From: Methylophilus medardicus
GTDB taxonomy: Bacteria > Pseudomonadota > Gammaproteobacteria > Burkholderiales > Methylophilaceae
Assembly: GCF_006363955.1 (NCBI RefSeq)
Contig: NZ_CP040948.1
Span: forward strand, 1,364,001-1,428,000
Direction: 5' to 3'
Length of the DNA stretch: 64,000 nucleotides
The position numbers were made by a program, and so were the translations under genes. The notes beneath the pieces are model-generated. The model did not search any database and had not been told where the DNA came from. It saw only the letters and a list, made by a program, of their open reading frames with translations. Within the stretch, counting starts at the first letter, position 1, and every line of letters begins with the position of its first letter. Of this stretch, positions 10,483 through 20,718 are shown piece after piece.

Positions 10483-11130
10483 TTACACTAACCGCCCATT
10501 TCGTGCGGCATCACTCTGCAACACCTGTTGCATGAACACCGCTATTTTTTGTGGGGATTTGATCCCCTTTTGTACTTCTACGCCGCCGCTAACATCAAGC
10601 GCGTATGGTTGCACTTGCTGCGCGGCCTGCATGACATTTTCCGGATTTAAACCACCCGCCAATATCAATGGCTTTTGCATCTCAGCTGGAATCAATGACC
10701 AATCAAACGCTTCTCCGGTTCCACCGACAGCTTTTTCTGAGTAAGTATCGAGCAACAAGGCTGATGCTGACGCAAAATCTTCTTCACATTGTACCAAATT
10801 TAGCCCTGGTTTGACGCGGATTGCTTTGTAATATGGCAGATTAAATTGTGCACAATAATCCGCTGACTCGTCACCATGAAATTGTAAGCAATCTAGATCA
10901 GTGCTGGCGATCACTTGACGCACTTCTTCGACCGTAGCGTTCACAAATAGGCCGACTTTACTCACAAAAGGGGGTAATGCTGCCATGATGGCCTGTGCTT
11001 GTGCCGCAGTCACCGCGCGGGGGCTGGGCGCGTAAAACACAAAGCCGAGCGCATCTGCCCCTGCCGCAATTGCGCTTAAAGCATCCTCTAAACGGGTTAT
11101 GCCGCAAATTTTTACTCTGGTTCTTGTCAT
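10483..11130 (-). CDS. trpF: Phosphoribosylanthranilate isomerase
   Basis: TrpF performs the Amadori rearrangement of N-phosphoribosylanthranilate to CdRP in tryptophan synthesis. The 215-residue TIM barrel opens with VKICGITR, which contains the catalytic Cys9, and ends with the LDVSGGVE phosphate-binding strand. It is the first gene of the trpFBA trio, 43 bases after truA. No Trp-rich leader peptide is visible upstream, so attenuation control is unlikely at this point. Confidence 0.95.
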   Translation of the reverse strand: MTRTRVKICGITRLEDALSAIAAGADALGFVFYAPSPRAVTAAQAQAIMAALPPFVSKVGLFVNATVEEVRQVIASTDLDCLQFHGDESADYCAQFNLPYYKAIRVKPGLNLVQCEEDFASASALLLDTYSEKAVGGTGEAFDWSLIPAEMQKPLILAGGLNPENVMQAAQQVQPYALDVSGGVEVQKGIKSPQKIAVFMQQVLQSDAARNGRLV

Positions 11131-11173
11131 TTAGATATTTGACTGCTCTATTTTAAATGTTGAATAAGGCAAC

Positions 11174-11947
11174 TTAAGCCCAGCGCGCGTGAGAGACGGG
11201 TAGTTGCCACACCGCGTCGTATTGAACGCCGGTAAAATACAAGCCATCGGGCATAAAGGTTGGCGGCGACAGACGGCGATCCTGCTGTTGCAACAGCGCA
11301 GCAAATGCGTCAGCACTTAATTTACCCTGCCCTACATAGACCAAAGCGCCGACCATGTTACGAATCTGGTGCTGCAAAAAGGCATTCGCCTCGAAACTAA
11401 ACACCAGATATGGGCCTTGCTGTGTGATCTGTGCCCGGTGCATGGTTCGTACTGGGGTCTTGGCCTGACACTCACTCGCTCGAAAGGCACTAAAATCATG
11501 TTGACCCACTAACACAGAAGCCGCCTGCTGCATCGGCGCAATCGATAACGGCCTGTGGTACCAACCCACGCGACCGTGTTGACTGGCCGGCGCCACTGGA
11601 TGGTTATACAACACATACTGATAGCTACGCGACCTTGCACTAAAGCGGGCATGAAACGCATCATCCACCTGCACCGCCCAAAGAACGCGCACCCAGGAAG
11701 GCAGATGCGCATTGGTGCCACGCACCCAGGCGGTCAATGGCCGCGTCACACTGGTTTCAAAATGTGCGACTTGCATCAAGGCATGCACGCCCGTATCGGT
11801 ACGTCCCGCTGCGTGCAAACGGACCGCTTCACCTCCAACGAGGGCAATGGCTCGTTCAATCGCATCTTGGACACCAGCGGCATTCGGTTGACTTTGCCAT
11901 CCTTGAAAATAAGCGCCGTGATATTCAATGCCAATCGCAATTTTCAT
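11174..11947 (-). CDS. truA: tRNA pseudouridine(38-40) synthase TruA
   Basis: TruA converts uridines 38-40 in the anticodon stem-loop of tRNAs to pseudouridine. The 257 residues include the catalytic-Asp motif AAGRTDTGVHA (Asp51) and the FLQHQIRNMVGALV helix. Length is typical. Located between fimV and trpF, an arrangement shared with other beta- and gammaproteobacteria (fimV-truA-trpF). Confidence 0.96.
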   Translation of the reverse strand: MKIAIGIEYHGAYFQGWQSQPNAAGVQDAIERAIALVGGEAVRLHAAGRTDTGVHALMQVAHFETSVTRPLTAWVRGTNAHLPSWVRVLWAVQVDDAFHARFSARSRSYQYVLYNHPVAPASQHGRVGWYHRPLSIAPMQQAASVLVGQHDFSAFRASECQAKTPVRTMHRAQITQQGPYLVFSFEANAFLQHQIRNMVGALVYVGQGKLSADAFAALLQQQDRRLSPPTFMPDGLYFTGVQYDAVWQLPVSHARWA

Positions 11948-12005
11948 GGCGCTTAGTATAAGGGCTGCGCGGGATTACGCCTAGTCGGCCGCTGTTAAAA
12001 ATGCG

Positions 12006-12027
12006 CAAGGCCGGAAATCCGGCCTTG
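12006..12027 (-). terminator. Hairpin downstream of fimV
   Basis: A perfect 8-bp stem AAGGCCGG / CCGGCCTT with a 4-base loop lies just after the fimV stop, followed on the minus strand by GCGCATTTTTAA. It may be a weak terminator or attenuator between fimV and truA; the U-tract is short and offset. Confidence 0.45.
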
Positions 12028-12030
12028 TTG

Positions 12031-14886
12031 TTAAGCGAGCTTTTCAAGCAACGCACTCGCACGCTGCCGCTGCCGCTCCCCGCCTTCAGCCATGACTTCG
12101 TCAATCAACTCTTTGGCGCCCACTAAATCTTCCATATCGATATATGCTTGGATGAGATCGAGCTTCGTATTGACCTCTTCTGGCTCATCTGCAACCGCAT
12201 CTATGACAGTGGACGGTGACTCTGCCATATCAAGTGAGATTTCAGGAAATGCCTCACTATACTCAACAGCTCCCGAGTCTGATGGCGCATTCAATGCATC
12301 ATCCGCTTGTTCAAGACTGATTTCTTCAAAGTCAAGCGAGGTATCACCCTGCGCTGCATTCGAAACATCGTTAGGGCCACCCAACTCCAATGACAGCTCA
12401 GGCAGCGATTCAAATACCGCATCTTCCCCAGACAAACTTGGCTCACCGGTCCCTGCCAATGTAGGATTCGCGCCCGTTTGATCAGTAGGCGACATCCCAT
12501 CATCCAAGTTTAATGAGGGTAAGTCTAAGGCTTTGGGGGTCAACGCCAGTGCTGCGTCCATCTCTAGCGGTTCCGCAACATCTTGCGATGCAGATCCAGG
12601 CTCCACTTCAAAACGCGGTGATGCTGCTGCATCGGTTTCTTCTGCAACGATAGAAAATCCATCCTCACCCTCACGCACTGGCTGCGGGTCCGCAGCCACA
12701 ACATCTGTGGCTTCTGGCAAAGATTCAATGGTGAACGTCTCTTCTGCCAGATTAACGGGTTCGGATCTAGCATCAGCCTGGGTTGATGCAGCGACTGCTT
12801 CTGATGCGCCATCAAACTCTAGTGCAGGCGCTTCAAAGTTAAAGTGATAAGCATCCTCTTCATTTTGTGCTTCAGTGACTGGCACCGCAGTGGCTTCAGC
12901 TTCTGACGCCACTGCTGCAACAGCTGCAACCGCCGAAGGCGTGGCCTGATAAAGTGCGTTCTCTGGATCAAGCTTCTGACCCATGGCACTGACTTTTGAC
13001 CAGGTGGGATCTGATGCCTCTGATTTGGCGTACACATCACTTGCCAATGACTCAAAAGCGCCTTTATTCCCTGTTGCTTGATAAATTTCGAGCAGCTTTA
13101 ACTTCAGTTCTTGACGTTGAGGATCTTTTTGGATGGCATCCTTCAGGATTTCTTCGGCTTGCGCATCACGACCATAGGCCATATAAACTTCGGCTTCAGC
13201 AATCGGATCGACATCATGCGAATCAATCATGCCCCCCACACCACTCTGCGAAAAGTCGGTTAAGAATGACGTATCTCCAGAACCAGCCGCTTGCGTATCG
13301 CCAAAGACGGTATTGTTCTGCATTTCGGTCGCCGGGGATGTCACGATCACATCTTCAAAGTTATCGATTTGTTTTTTACGGCGAATCCGGATTAACGCCC
13401 ACACACAAAGCAGCAGCGGCAGCGCAATTAACGCCCAAGGTAACACCGGGCTAATATTTTTCAGACGCTCCAGCAATACATGCATGAACGACGGTTGCGC
13501 AGGCAAGGCTTGCTCATCTGGCGCAGGCGCAACAGGTTGGGCAGGCACTACAACCGCTGCAGGTTTGGTTTCTACTTTGGGTGCAACTGGCACCTTAGGT
13601 GGCTCAGCAGGTTGCGCTGCAGCCGATGCAGGGGTCTCCACTTTAGGTGGCGCTGTTGAATCTGTCGCAGCCTGGGCAGCATTTTTTTCTGCTTCTGCCA
13701 TGGCATTGTTTTTCATCTCCACCAATTTCTTCATGTCTGCAACTTGTTTTTCAAGCGCAGCCGCACGCGACTGTTCTTCTTTAATCGCGTTCGCCTTGGC
13801 GGTAGCATCTTCTTGTGCAGCAGTTGCAGACACCTTAGCGCCGGTTTTATCGCCTTGACTGGTTGATTTCTCATCCCCTGCGGACAGCTTCAACACATCT
13901 TTGCTCGGTTTAGAAGGCGGCGTGGTTTTATCACCTGCTGCACCAATCTTACCTGCGGACTGTTGCGTATTGCCACCCGTTTGACTAGGGGCAGCTTCTT
14001 TCACCACGTTTGACAAGGCATTTTTATAGGTCTGCCATTGTGCAGTGTGCTCTGCAATCAGACGATTGGCTTGTGGCCGACTCATACTATCTAGGGTTGC
14101 TTGATCAGGTAGGCGGATGATTTTGCCCACTTTGAGGCGATGCATGTTTTTCGCATCAAACGCTTGCTGGTTCGTTTGATAGAGCGCGGCCAACATTTGC
14201 TCAATACTGACACTGTCGGGTTTCATCTGTCTGGCAATGGCATATAAGGTATCGCCTCGCGCAGTAGTAATCGTTTGCGGCTCAGTGGCTTGGACTTCGG
14301 AATCAGCAGGCTTAGGAGCAGGCATTGCCGCGCGCGGTTTGGGCTGATTCACTGGCTTAGATTGTGGCAGAGGCAATGGCGGGCTGACCGTTGGGTCTTG
14401 GGTTGTCGGCGCAGCTTTCGCAGGCGCATCTGAAGCCGACTGCCCTGTCACCGGCAATCCGCCTGATTCTGACACGTAGTTAGAGTTAAATCCCGGTGGA
14501 TCCAACAACAGAGTGTACTCTTTGACGAGACGCCCTGTGGGCCAATCGACCTGAATCAACATGTCGAGAAAGGCTTCGGTAATCGGTTGTGAACTGGTCA
14601 ACTTCAGAATAGGCTGACCTTTCGTATTACTACCGACTTCAATTTTGATGAATGGATAAGAGGCCGGTTTTTCTAGCATCTGATCCTGATACACCTGCTC
14701 GCTGGCTAAGGTGGCCTGAATGCTGTTGAGTTCATTCGGCGTGACCGCCAATAACTCGATTTCCGCATTGAGCGGCTCCCCCAGTTTAGAACTGGAAACC
14801 AGGCCACCCAACCCGGCAGCATGCGCCGAAAGGGCTGCACTCAGACTCAAGGTAAAGGCTATTTTTTTTAATTGAAATTTACTCAC
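12031..14886 (-). CDS. fimV: FimV/HubP-type polar landmark protein
   Basis: FimV/HubP proteins are large inner-membrane proteins with a periplasmic LysM domain; in Pseudomonas and Vibrio they organise the cell pole, type IV pili and cAMP signalling. This 951-residue version has a signal-like N-terminus (LSAALSAHAAGLGG), a FimV N-terminal domain to about residue 130, a LysM segment (about 205-260, RGDTLYAIARQMKP), Ala/Pro/Lys-rich linkers with a coiled-coil stretch, a membrane segment near 480-500, an acidic cytoplasmic part and the conserved C-terminal FimV helix pair (NTKLDLIQAYIDMED). Function is inferred from architecture. Confidence 0.92.
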   Translation of the reverse strand: MSKFQLKKIAFTLSLSAALSAHAAGLGGLVSSSKLGEPLNAEIELLAVTPNELNSIQATLASEQVYQDQMLEKPASYPFIKIEVGSNTKGQPILKLTSSQPITEAFLDMLIQVDWPTGRLVKEYTLLLDPPGFNSNYVSESGGLPVTGQSASDAPAKAAPTTQDPTVSPPLPLPQSKPVNQPKPRAAMPAPKPADSEVQATEPQTITTARGDTLYAIARQMKPDSVSIEQMLAALYQTNQQAFDAKNMHRLKVGKIIRLPDQATLDSMSRPQANRLIAEHTAQWQTYKNALSNVVKEAAPSQTGGNTQQSAGKIGAAGDKTTPPSKPSKDVLKLSAGDEKSTSQGDKTGAKVSATAAQEDATAKANAIKEEQSRAAALEKQVADMKKLVEMKNNAMAEAEKNAAQAATDSTAPPKVETPASAAAQPAEPPKVPVAPKVETKPAAVVVPAQPVAPAPDEQALPAQPSFMHVLLERLKNISPVLPWALIALPLLLCVWALIRIRRKKQIDNFEDVIVTSPATEMQNNTVFGDTQAAGSGDTSFLTDFSQSGVGGMIDSHDVDPIAEAEVYMAYGRDAQAEEILKDAIQKDPQRQELKLKLLEIYQATGNKGAFESLASDVYAKSEASDPTWSKVSAMGQKLDPENALYQATPSAVAAVAAVASEAEATAVPVTEAQNEEDAYHFNFEAPALEFDGASEAVAASTQADARSEPVNLAEETFTIESLPEATDVVAADPQPVREGEDGFSIVAEETDAAASPRFEVEPGSASQDVAEPLEMDAALALTPKALDLPSLNLDDGMSPTDQTGANPTLAGTGEPSLSGEDAVFESLPELSLELGGPNDVSNAAQGDTSLDFEEISLEQADDALNAPSDSGAVEYSEAFPEISLDMAESPSTVIDAVADEPEEVNTKLDLIQAYIDMEDLVGAKELIDEVMAEGGERQRQRASALLEKLA

Positions 14887-15027
14887 CGATTAACCCTTAT
14901 TAATTCATGGCGTTTGTCAAAATAGCATCATTCAGACAGCCACGCAAGCGCGCCCAGGCGGCTTGTAGGCAATAAACACAACGATTTGAAGCTACCATCC
15001 TCATTAAACAGGATTCTCTAAAAAGTA

Positions 15028-15085
15028 AAAGCCCGAAAAGACCCTGATTTCATTAATAAATCATGGCTTTACGGGCTGCTGTTTA
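15028..15085 (-). terminator. Probable terminator downstream of asd
   Basis: On the minus strand AGCAGCCCG pairs with CGGGCTTTT around an AT-rich inner stem (TGATTTATTAATGAAATCA), followed by TTTTACTTTTT. It lies right after the asd stop and before fimV. Confidence 0.6.
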
Positions 15086-15094
15086 ATCAATTAC

Positions 15095-16207
15095 TTAAGC
15101 TTGAACCAGAATCCTCAGCATTCGACGTAATGGTTCAGCGGCGCCCCACAACAATTGGTCACCCACTGTGAATGCAGACAGATACTCGCCCCCCATCGCT
15201 AGCTTGCGCAGACGGCCCACCGGCGTCGTTAGTGTGCCTGTTACCGCCGCGGGAGTGAGCTCATTCATACTGGCTTCCCGCTGATTTGACACTACGCGCG
15301 CCCACTCATTGGCTTCGGACAACATCTGGTTGATTTCATCCATCGGTACATCCTGACGCAGCTTGATGGTCAGCGCTTGCGAATGGCAGCGCATCGCGCC
15401 AATGCGCACGCACAAACCATCAATCACAATCGGATTCGCTTCACGGCCCAAAATTTTGTTGGTTTCAACGCCGCCCTTCCACTCTTCTTTACTCTGCCCA
15501 TTGCCAAGATCTTTATCAATCCACGGAATCAGGCTCCCCGCCAATGGCACACCAAAGTGTGCACTGGGTAATTGCTCGCTCAAGAGTGTTTCTGCAACAG
15601 TTCTATCAATCTGCAAAATAGCCGAGGCAGGGTCTGCCAACAAATCGGTCACCGAAGCATGAATCACGCCCATTTGCTTGATCAATTCGCGCATGTTTTG
15701 CGCGCCGGCACCAGAAGCCGCCTGATAGGTCATGGAGCTGGCCCACTCGACCAGATCGGCTTTAAACAAACCATTTAAGGCCATCAACATCAAAGACACG
15801 GTACAGTTGCCGCCAATCCAGTTTTTACCGCCATTGGCCATCGCGTCTTGAATGACGTGCATATTCACCGGATCAAGCACAATCACCGCGTCTTTTTCCA
15901 TGCGTAAAGTGGAGGCTGCATCAATCCAGTGGCCGTTCCAACCGGCTGCGCGCAATTTAGGAAACACCTCACTGGTGTAGTCGCCACCTTGGCAGGTCAG
16001 CACTACATCCATTTGACGGAGCGCATCGATATTTTTTGCATCTTGCAATGCAGGCGAGTCTTTACCGATGTCAGGCGCCGCGCCACCTGTTTGCGAGGTG
16101 GTAAAAAATTGCGGCTCAATATCCGCAAAATCATTTTCCTGCATCATGCGTTGCATGAGGACGGAGCCCACCATGCCACGCCAGCCAACAAACCCTACTT
16201 TTAACAT
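15095..16207 (-). CDS. asd: Aspartate-semialdehyde dehydrogenase
   Basis: Asd reduces aspartyl phosphate to aspartate semialdehyde, the branch point to lysine/diaminopimelate, threonine and methionine. The 370-residue protein starts [17 protein letters not shown], the NADP-binding loop of the Gram-negative Asd class, and contains the catalytic cysteine in [11 protein letters not shown] chose this start, twelve codons inside the longest frame, because it gives the family N-terminus. leuB-asd-fimV-truA order is common in betaproteobacteria. Confidence 0.95.
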   Translation of the reverse strand: MLKVGFVGWRGMVGSVLMQRMMQENDFADIEPQFFTTSQTGGAAPDIGKDSPALQDAKNIDALRQMDVVLTCQGGDYTSEVFPKLRAAGWNGHWIDAASTLRMEKDAVIVLDPVNMHVIQDAMANGGKNWIGGNCTVSLMLMALNGLFKADLVEWASSMTYQAASGAGAQNMRELIKQMGVIHASVTDLLADPASAILQIDRTVAETLLSEQLPSAHFGVPLAGSLIPWIDKDLGNGQSKEEWKGGVETNKILGREANPIVIDGLCVRIGAMRCHSQALTIKLRQDVPMDEINQMLSEANEWARVVSNQREASMNELTPAAVTGTLTTPVGRLRKLAMGGEYLSAFTVGDQLLWGAAEPLRRMLRILVQA

Positions 16208-16251
16208 AGCTACCCGATATTTCAGCCGGATCAACCGGCACAAAAATTACA

Positions 16252-16371
16252 TTATTTGGAAGATTTCTGAACAGCTTCACCGGCCTGCTCAATATCTTTG
16301 CCCATTCCGTTGATGGTGTTACAGCCTGTCAGCGCAACCATCGTTACCATCAGTGCTATCCATTTTGTCAT
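16252..16371 (-). CDS. Entericidin-like small lipoprotein, 39 aa
   Basis: A 39-residue frame starts at the ATG at 16371 behind GGGAGAGCAAC. It reads as a lipoprotein precursor: MTKWIALMVTMVALTGC, then NTINGMGKDIEQAGEAVQ. The LTGC lipobox and the N-T-x-x-G-x-G-x-D-I-x-x-A-G pattern are those of the entericidin EcnA/EcnB family. Entericidins are small cell-envelope lipoproteins proposed to act as toxin/antitoxin lytic pairs; only one copy is present, so it may simply be a membrane lipoprotein. It lies between yajQ and asd on the same strand. Confidence 0.82.
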   Translation of the reverse strand: MTKWIALMVTMVALTGCNTINGMGKDIEQAGEAVQKSSK

Positions 16372-16387
16372 GTTGCTCTCCCAACCA

Positions 16388-16882
16388 TTAATCTCTGAAA
16401 TTACCAAATTTTAAAGGAAAATCTGTGATGCTTTTCTTCACGAATGCAATCGCCTCTTGCAGCATATCTCGCTTCGCGCCATTCACCCGCACGGTATCCC
16501 CCTGAATGCTGGCCTGCACTTTCATGCCGCTATCTTTAATCAACTTAGTGATTTTTTTGGCCAGATCGCTATCAATACCATCACGCACGATTAACTCTTG
16601 TTTAACCTTGTTGCCCGAGACTTTTTGCACATCCTTGTGCTCCAGTCGCTTAGAAGACTCTGGTTCTTTTTTTTCCATGGCCGGTAATAAAATATCTTTT
16701 ACCTGATCCAGCTGAAAGTCGTTGTCGCCATACAAGGTAATGACTTTGTCTTTTTCGTTGAACTCAACTTTAGCCGACGTGCCTTTAAAATCATATCGAT
16801 TGGTGATCTGTTTCACAGACGAATCGATGGAATTTTTCAAGTTGACCATATCGACTTCGGATGTAATATCAAAGCTAGGCAT
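16388..16882 (-). CDS. yajQ: YajQ family nucleotide-binding protein
   Basis: A 164-residue protein beginning MPSFDITSEVDMVNLKNSID, typical of YajQ, with the family segments NRYDFKGT and a C-terminal FPLKFGNFRD. YajQ proteins bind nucleotides; the Xanthomonas member binds cyclic di-GMP and acts with a LysR-type regulator. The start was moved twelve codons inward from the longest frame: GAAGAGAGAATAGAG precedes it and the length then matches the family. Confidence 0.92.
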   Translation of the reverse strand: MPSFDITSEVDMVNLKNSIDSSVKQITNRYDFKGTSAKVEFNEKDKVITLYGDNDFQLDQVKDILLPAMEKKEPESSKRLEHKDVQKVSGNKVKQELIVRDGIDSDLAKKITKLIKDSGMKVQASIQGDTVRVNGAKRDMLQEAIAFVKKSITDFPLKFGNFRD

Positions 16883-16982
16883 CTCTATTCTCTCTTCTTT
16901 TGCAACCAGCAGTTGCACCTCTCGCGCGTTGGATGTGTTTAAAAACCCCTCACTGAACGCTCAGGCACAACATGCGGAAGGC

Positions 16983-17294
16983 TTATTCAAAGTGGCAAAC
17001 GTAGTCTACGGTTTCTGACACTTCAATATCAAAACTAGAATTCCCTGGCACGGTAAACTTGTCACCTGCTTGATAGGTCGTCCAGTGATCCTCCTCTTTT
17101 AGACGGACTTTACACACCCCGTCATTAATTTCCATCAACTCTGGAGAGCCTGTATTGAACGTCAAAGTGCTTGGAAAAATCACCCCCACCGTACAACGGG
17201 TGCCGTTTGGAAACAACACGGTGTGACTGACACACTTACCATCAAAATAAACGTTTGCTTTTTTCTTTACACTGACATGGTCAAATTGTGCCAT
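16983..17294 (-). CDS. ppnP: Pyrimidine/purine nucleoside phosphorylase PpnP (YaiE family)
   Basis: A 103-residue single-domain cupin. PpnP phosphorolyses several nucleosides to free base and ribose 1-phosphate. Family features are the N-terminal [18 protein letters not shown], the TVGVIFP strand and the [14 protein letters not shown] segment followed by YVCHFE at the end. It stands between yajQ and leuB, transcribed in the same direction, with no obvious functional link. Confidence 0.9.
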   Translation of the reverse strand: MAQFDHVSVKKKANVYFDGKCVSHTVLFPNGTRCTVGVIFPSTLTFNTGSPELMEINDGVCKVRLKEEDHWTTYQAGDKFTVPGNSSFDIEVSETVDYVCHFE

Positions 17295-17381
17295 TTTTCA
17301 TTCCTATCGATTGCTGATTACGACTATATCATACGTCAACCGGCATAGCGGGCGGCTGAATATGCCCCCGCTAACACCCCA

Positions 17382-18452
17382 TTAAAGCGCTGCGACGATC
17401 TGGTCACCCATCTCAGAGCAAGACACTTTTTTAGTGCCGGCCTCGTAAATATCGCCCGTGCGATAGCCCGCAGCCAACACCTTTTTAACAGCGTTTTCAA
17501 TGCGCGTTGCGGCCGCCTCATTATCAAAGCTGTAACGCAACATCATGGCGACCGACAAAATGGTCGCTATTGGGTTAGCCAGATTTTTACCAGCAATATC
17601 TGGCGCAGAGCCATGCGATGGCTCATACAAACCCTTTTTGCTCTCATTGAGTGAGGCAGAAGCCAGCATGCCGATCGAACCGGTCAACATGGAAGCCTCA
17701 TCTGACAAAATATCACCAAAAATATTGCCGGTCACCATCACGTCAAATTGTTTTGGATTGCGAATCAACTGCATGGCCGCATTGTCGACATACATGTGGC
17801 TGAGCTCAACTTCTGGATACTCTTTAGCCACATCAATCACGATTTCTTTCCAGAACTCTGTGGTTTCAAGCACGTTAGCCTTGTCGACAGAGCACAATTT
17901 TTTCTGCCGTTTCATGGCGATCTGGAAAGCCACATGCGCAATGCGGCGCACTTCTGGCTCACTGTAAATCATGGTGTTGAAACCTTCACGCACGCCCTGC
18001 TCATTGGTACGCATGCCACGGGGTTGACCAAAATACACGTCACCGGTTAATTCACGCACAATCATGATATCCAAGCCTGCCACCACTTCTGGTTTTAAGG
18101 TCGAGGCATTTGCCAGCTCTGGGAACAATACCGCAGGACGCAGGTTAGCAAACAAACCTAAATCTTTACGAATCGCCAGCAAACCACGTTCAGGGCGCAG
18201 TGGACGATCCAGATTGTCATATTGTGGCCCGCCCACAGCGCCGAGCAATACGGCGTCGGCCTTGCGGCAGACTTCTTGTGTGAACTCTGGATATGGATGA
18301 CCGAACTGGTCATAGGCCTGTCCGCCCAATGGCGCCTCAGTAAAGGTCATGTCCAGACCTTCATTTTTTAACACTTCAAGCACACGCAACGCTTGCGCGA
18401 TAATTTCTGGGCCGATGCCATCACCGGGCAATACAGCAATATTTAAAGCCAT
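17382..18452 (-). CDS. leuB: 3-isopropylmalate dehydrogenase
   Basis: LeuB oxidises and decarboxylates 3-isopropylmalate to 2-ketoisocaproate with NAD+. The 356-residue protein has the start [10 protein letters not shown], the Arg-rich substrate site ([14 protein letters not shown]), the REL-T-G-VYFG segment and the Asp/metal motif [11 protein letters not shown], plus the NAD loop [13 protein letters not shown]. It follows leuD and leuC, forming leuC-leuD-leuB. Confidence 0.97.
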   Translation of the reverse strand: MALNIAVLPGDGIGPEIIAQALRVLEVLKNEGLDMTFTEAPLGGQAYDQFGHPYPEFTQEVCRKADAVLLGAVGGPQYDNLDRPLRPERGLLAIRKDLGLFANLRPAVLFPELANASTLKPEVVAGLDIMIVRELTGDVYFGQPRGMRTNEQGVREGFNTMIYSEPEVRRIAHVAFQIAMKRQKKLCSVDKANVLETTEFWKEIVIDVAKEYPEVELSHMYVDNAAMQLIRNPKQFDVMVTGNIFGDILSDEASMLTGSIGMLASASLNESKKGLYEPSHGSAPDIAGKNLANPIATILSVAMMLRYSFDNEAAATRIENAVKKVLAAGYRTGDIYEAGTKKVSCSEMGDQIVAAL

Positions 18453-18541
18453 GTTTAAGTTCCTAATGATTCAATGTTGGTCTAACAGAATGTCAAATAA
18501 CGCAGCAAAATGCCTCTGGTGGAGGCATCACGCTTATCGCG

Positions 18542-19180
18542 CTAGGCGAACAACCAGGGTTGCGCTTGCTGATGGTTAATTTCAAAACGACGAATTTCTT
18601 CTGCATGTTGCAATGTCAGGCCGATTTCATCCAAACCGTTGAGCAAATTGTGTTTACGGGTTGGCGTAATCTCAAAGCTAAATGTCTGCCCAGAGGGCGT
18701 GGTCACGGTTTGCGAAGCCAAGTCTACATTGAGCGTATATCCCTCATTCGCCAAACATTCTTTAAACAGAATATCCACTTGCTCAGCAGAGGCGACAATC
18801 GGCAAAATGCCGTTTTTGTAGCAATTATTAAAGAAAATATCAGCAAAGCTTGGCGCGATGATCACACGAAAACCTTGATCTTCGATCGCCCATGGCGCGT
18901 GCTCGCGTGAAGAGCCACAACCGAAGTTATCACGCGCCAACAGCACTTGCGCGCCCTGATAGCGCGGCTGGTTCAACACAAAATCTTTGTTTAGCGGACG
19001 CGTGCTGCAATCCATGCCCGGCTCGCCATAATTGGTGTAGCGCCATTCATCAAACAGATAAGGACCAAAGCCTGAGCGTTTGATCGATTTTAAAAACTGT
19101 TTTGGAATAATCGCATCGGTATCCACATTGGCGCGATCCAGCGGGCATGCCAATCCATTTAAAGTATTAAAGGCTTTCAT
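18542..19180 (-). CDS. leuD: 3-isopropylmalate dehydratase small subunit
   Basis: LeuD is the swivelling small subunit of isopropylmalate isomerase, which interconverts 2- and 3-isopropylmalate with LeuC. The 212 residues show the N-terminal [14 protein letters not shown] and the [13 protein letters not shown] substrate loop. It begins 13 bases after leuC. Length is typical of the proteobacterial enzyme (about 200-215). Confidence 0.96.
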   Translation of the reverse strand: MKAFNTLNGLACPLDRANVDTDAIIPKQFLKSIKRSGFGPYLFDEWRYTNYGEPGMDCSTRPLNKDFVLNQPRYQGAQVLLARDNFGCGSSREHAPWAIEDQGFRVIIAPSFADIFFNNCYKNGILPIVASAEQVDILFKECLANEGYTLNVDLASQTVTTPSGQTFSFEITPTRKHNLLNGLDEIGLTLQHAEEIRRFEINHQQAQPWLFA

Positions 19181-19192
19181 TATGTTCTCCTG

Positions 19193-20599
19193 TTATGCGC
19201 TACGCACGTCAACAAAATGGCCGGCAATAGCAGCGGCGGCCGCCATTTCTGGGCTCACCAAGTGCGTACGTCCCCCTGGTCCCTGACGACCCTCAAAGTT
19301 ACGGTTGGAGGTAGAAGCGCAGCGTTCACCGGGGCTCAGTCGGTCAGCGTTCATCGCCAGGCACATCGAGCAACCCGGTTCGCGCCATTCAAAACCAGCT
19401 TCAATAAAAATCTTATCCAAGCCTTCAGCCTCTGCCTGACGCTTTACTTGACCAGAGCCAGGAACCACCATCGCCAGCTTGATTGTGCTGGCCACTTTTT
19501 TACCTTTAGCCACGCCGGCGGCTGCACGTAAGTCTTCAATGCGCGAGTTGGTGCATGAACCAATAAAAATTTTATCGAGTTGAATTTGATCTAGCGGCGT
19601 ATTGGCCGTTAAGCCCATGTATTTCAGCGCATTTTCGATACTGGTGCGTTTTGTCGCATCCGTTTCGGTAGCAGGGTCTGGCACCGTAGAGCCAATGGGC
19701 AATACTTGCTCCGGGGAGGTACCCCAAGTCACTTGTGGCGCGATCTCGTCACCATTTAATACAACAACGGTATCGTAAGCGGCATCCACATCAGAGGCGA
19801 GCGTATCCCAGTAAGCGACGGCTTTCGTCCAGTGATCGCCTTTAGGAGCATGCAGACGGCCTTCCAAATAGGCCGCTGTTTTTGCATCTGGTGCAACTAG
19901 TCCGGCACGTGCGCCAGCTTCAATCGCCATATTACACAGTGTCATGCGGCCTTCCATCGACAAGCCACGAATCACTTCGCCGCCGAATTCAATCGCATAG
20001 CCCGTACCACCAGCCGTGCCAATTTTGCCGATAATCGCCAGCGCAACGTCTTTGGCTGTCACGCCTTTACCCAGTTGGCCATCTACGCGCACCAGCATGC
20101 TTTTAGACTTTTTCGCCACCAGCGTTTGCGTGGCCAGCACATGTTCAACCTCAGATGTGCCAATCCCGTGTGCAAGTGCGCCAAATGCACCATGCGTTGA
20201 AGTATGGCTGTCACCGCAGACCACGGTCATGCCAGGCAACGTCGTACCGTTTTCAGGCCCGATAACATGGATGATGCCTTGATCCTTGTTTTTAAAAGGA
20301 AAATACACCAGCGCGCCAAACTCTTTGATGTTGTTGTCTAGCGTTTCAACTTGCAGGCGTGAGATCGGATCTTCAATGCCTTTATCCCAATCTTTGGTGG
20401 GCGTATTATGATCAGGGTTGGCCACAATGCTAGAATTACGCCACGGCTTGCGGCCAGCGATACGTAACCCCTCAAATGCTTGGGGGCTGGTCACTTCGTG
20501 TACCAGATGCCGGTCAATATAGATTAAGCATGTGCCATCTTCCTCTTGGCGCACCACGTGCGATTCCCACAATTTGTCGTACAGCGTTTTGCCTGCCAT
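19193..20599 (-). CDS. leuC: 3-isopropylmalate dehydratase large subunit
   Basis: LeuC is the [4Fe-4S] aconitase-type large subunit of isopropylmalate isomerase. The 468 residues have cluster-ligand motifs [11 protein letters not shown] and CSMCLAMN, and the substrate region [15 protein letters not shown]. The start at [14 protein letters not shown] is chosen because AAAGGAA lies seven bases upstream and the family N-terminus begins there. It is the first gene of leuCDB and is transcribed divergently from the regulator at 20719. Confidence 0.96.
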   Translation of the reverse strand: MAGKTLYDKLWESHVVRQEEDGTCLIYIDRHLVHEVTSPQAFEGLRIAGRKPWRNSSIVANPDHNTPTKDWDKGIEDPISRLQVETLDNNIKEFGALVYFPFKNKDQGIIHVIGPENGTTLPGMTVVCGDSHTSTHGAFGALAHGIGTSEVEHVLATQTLVAKKSKSMLVRVDGQLGKGVTAKDVALAIIGKIGTAGGTGYAIEFGGEVIRGLSMEGRMTLCNMAIEAGARAGLVAPDAKTAAYLEGRLHAPKGDHWTKAVAYWDTLASDVDAAYDTVVVLNGDEIAPQVTWGTSPEQVLPIGSTVPDPATETDATKRTSIENALKYMGLTANTPLDQIQLDKIFIGSCTNSRIEDLRAAAGVAKGKKVASTIKLAMVVPGSGQVKRQAEAEGLDKIFIEAGFEWREPGCSMCLAMNADRLSPGERCASTSNRNFEGRQGPGGRTHLVSPEMAAAAAIAGHFVDVRSA

Positions 20600-20689
20600 C
20601 ACAATTCCTTTCATACCACACAACGATTGATAAACTTTGCGCAGAATACCTAAGTTTTAATACCCTTACAAGAAGATAGAATATACTAG

Positions 20690-20703
20690 TATTAGAACTA
20701 ATA
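20690..20703. promoter_or_regulatory. Palindrome in the leuC / regulator intergenic region
   Basis: A perfect inverted repeat, TATTAG-AA-CTAATA, lies 15 bases before the start codon of the XRE/MmyB-type regulator and about 90 bases before leuC. It overlaps where a promoter of the regulator would sit, so autoregulation is a reasonable guess. Confidence 0.45.
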
Positions 20704-20718
20704 GGATAAACAAATCAA

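Noticed and set aside
11131-11173. Tryptophan attenuator before trpF
   Set aside because: The 43-base gap has no Trp-codon leader peptide and no terminator.
13229-13858. Plus-strand open frame of 209 codons, Ser/Ala/Gly rich
   Set aside because: Antisense of the low-complexity linker of FimV, with no start signal or family similarity.
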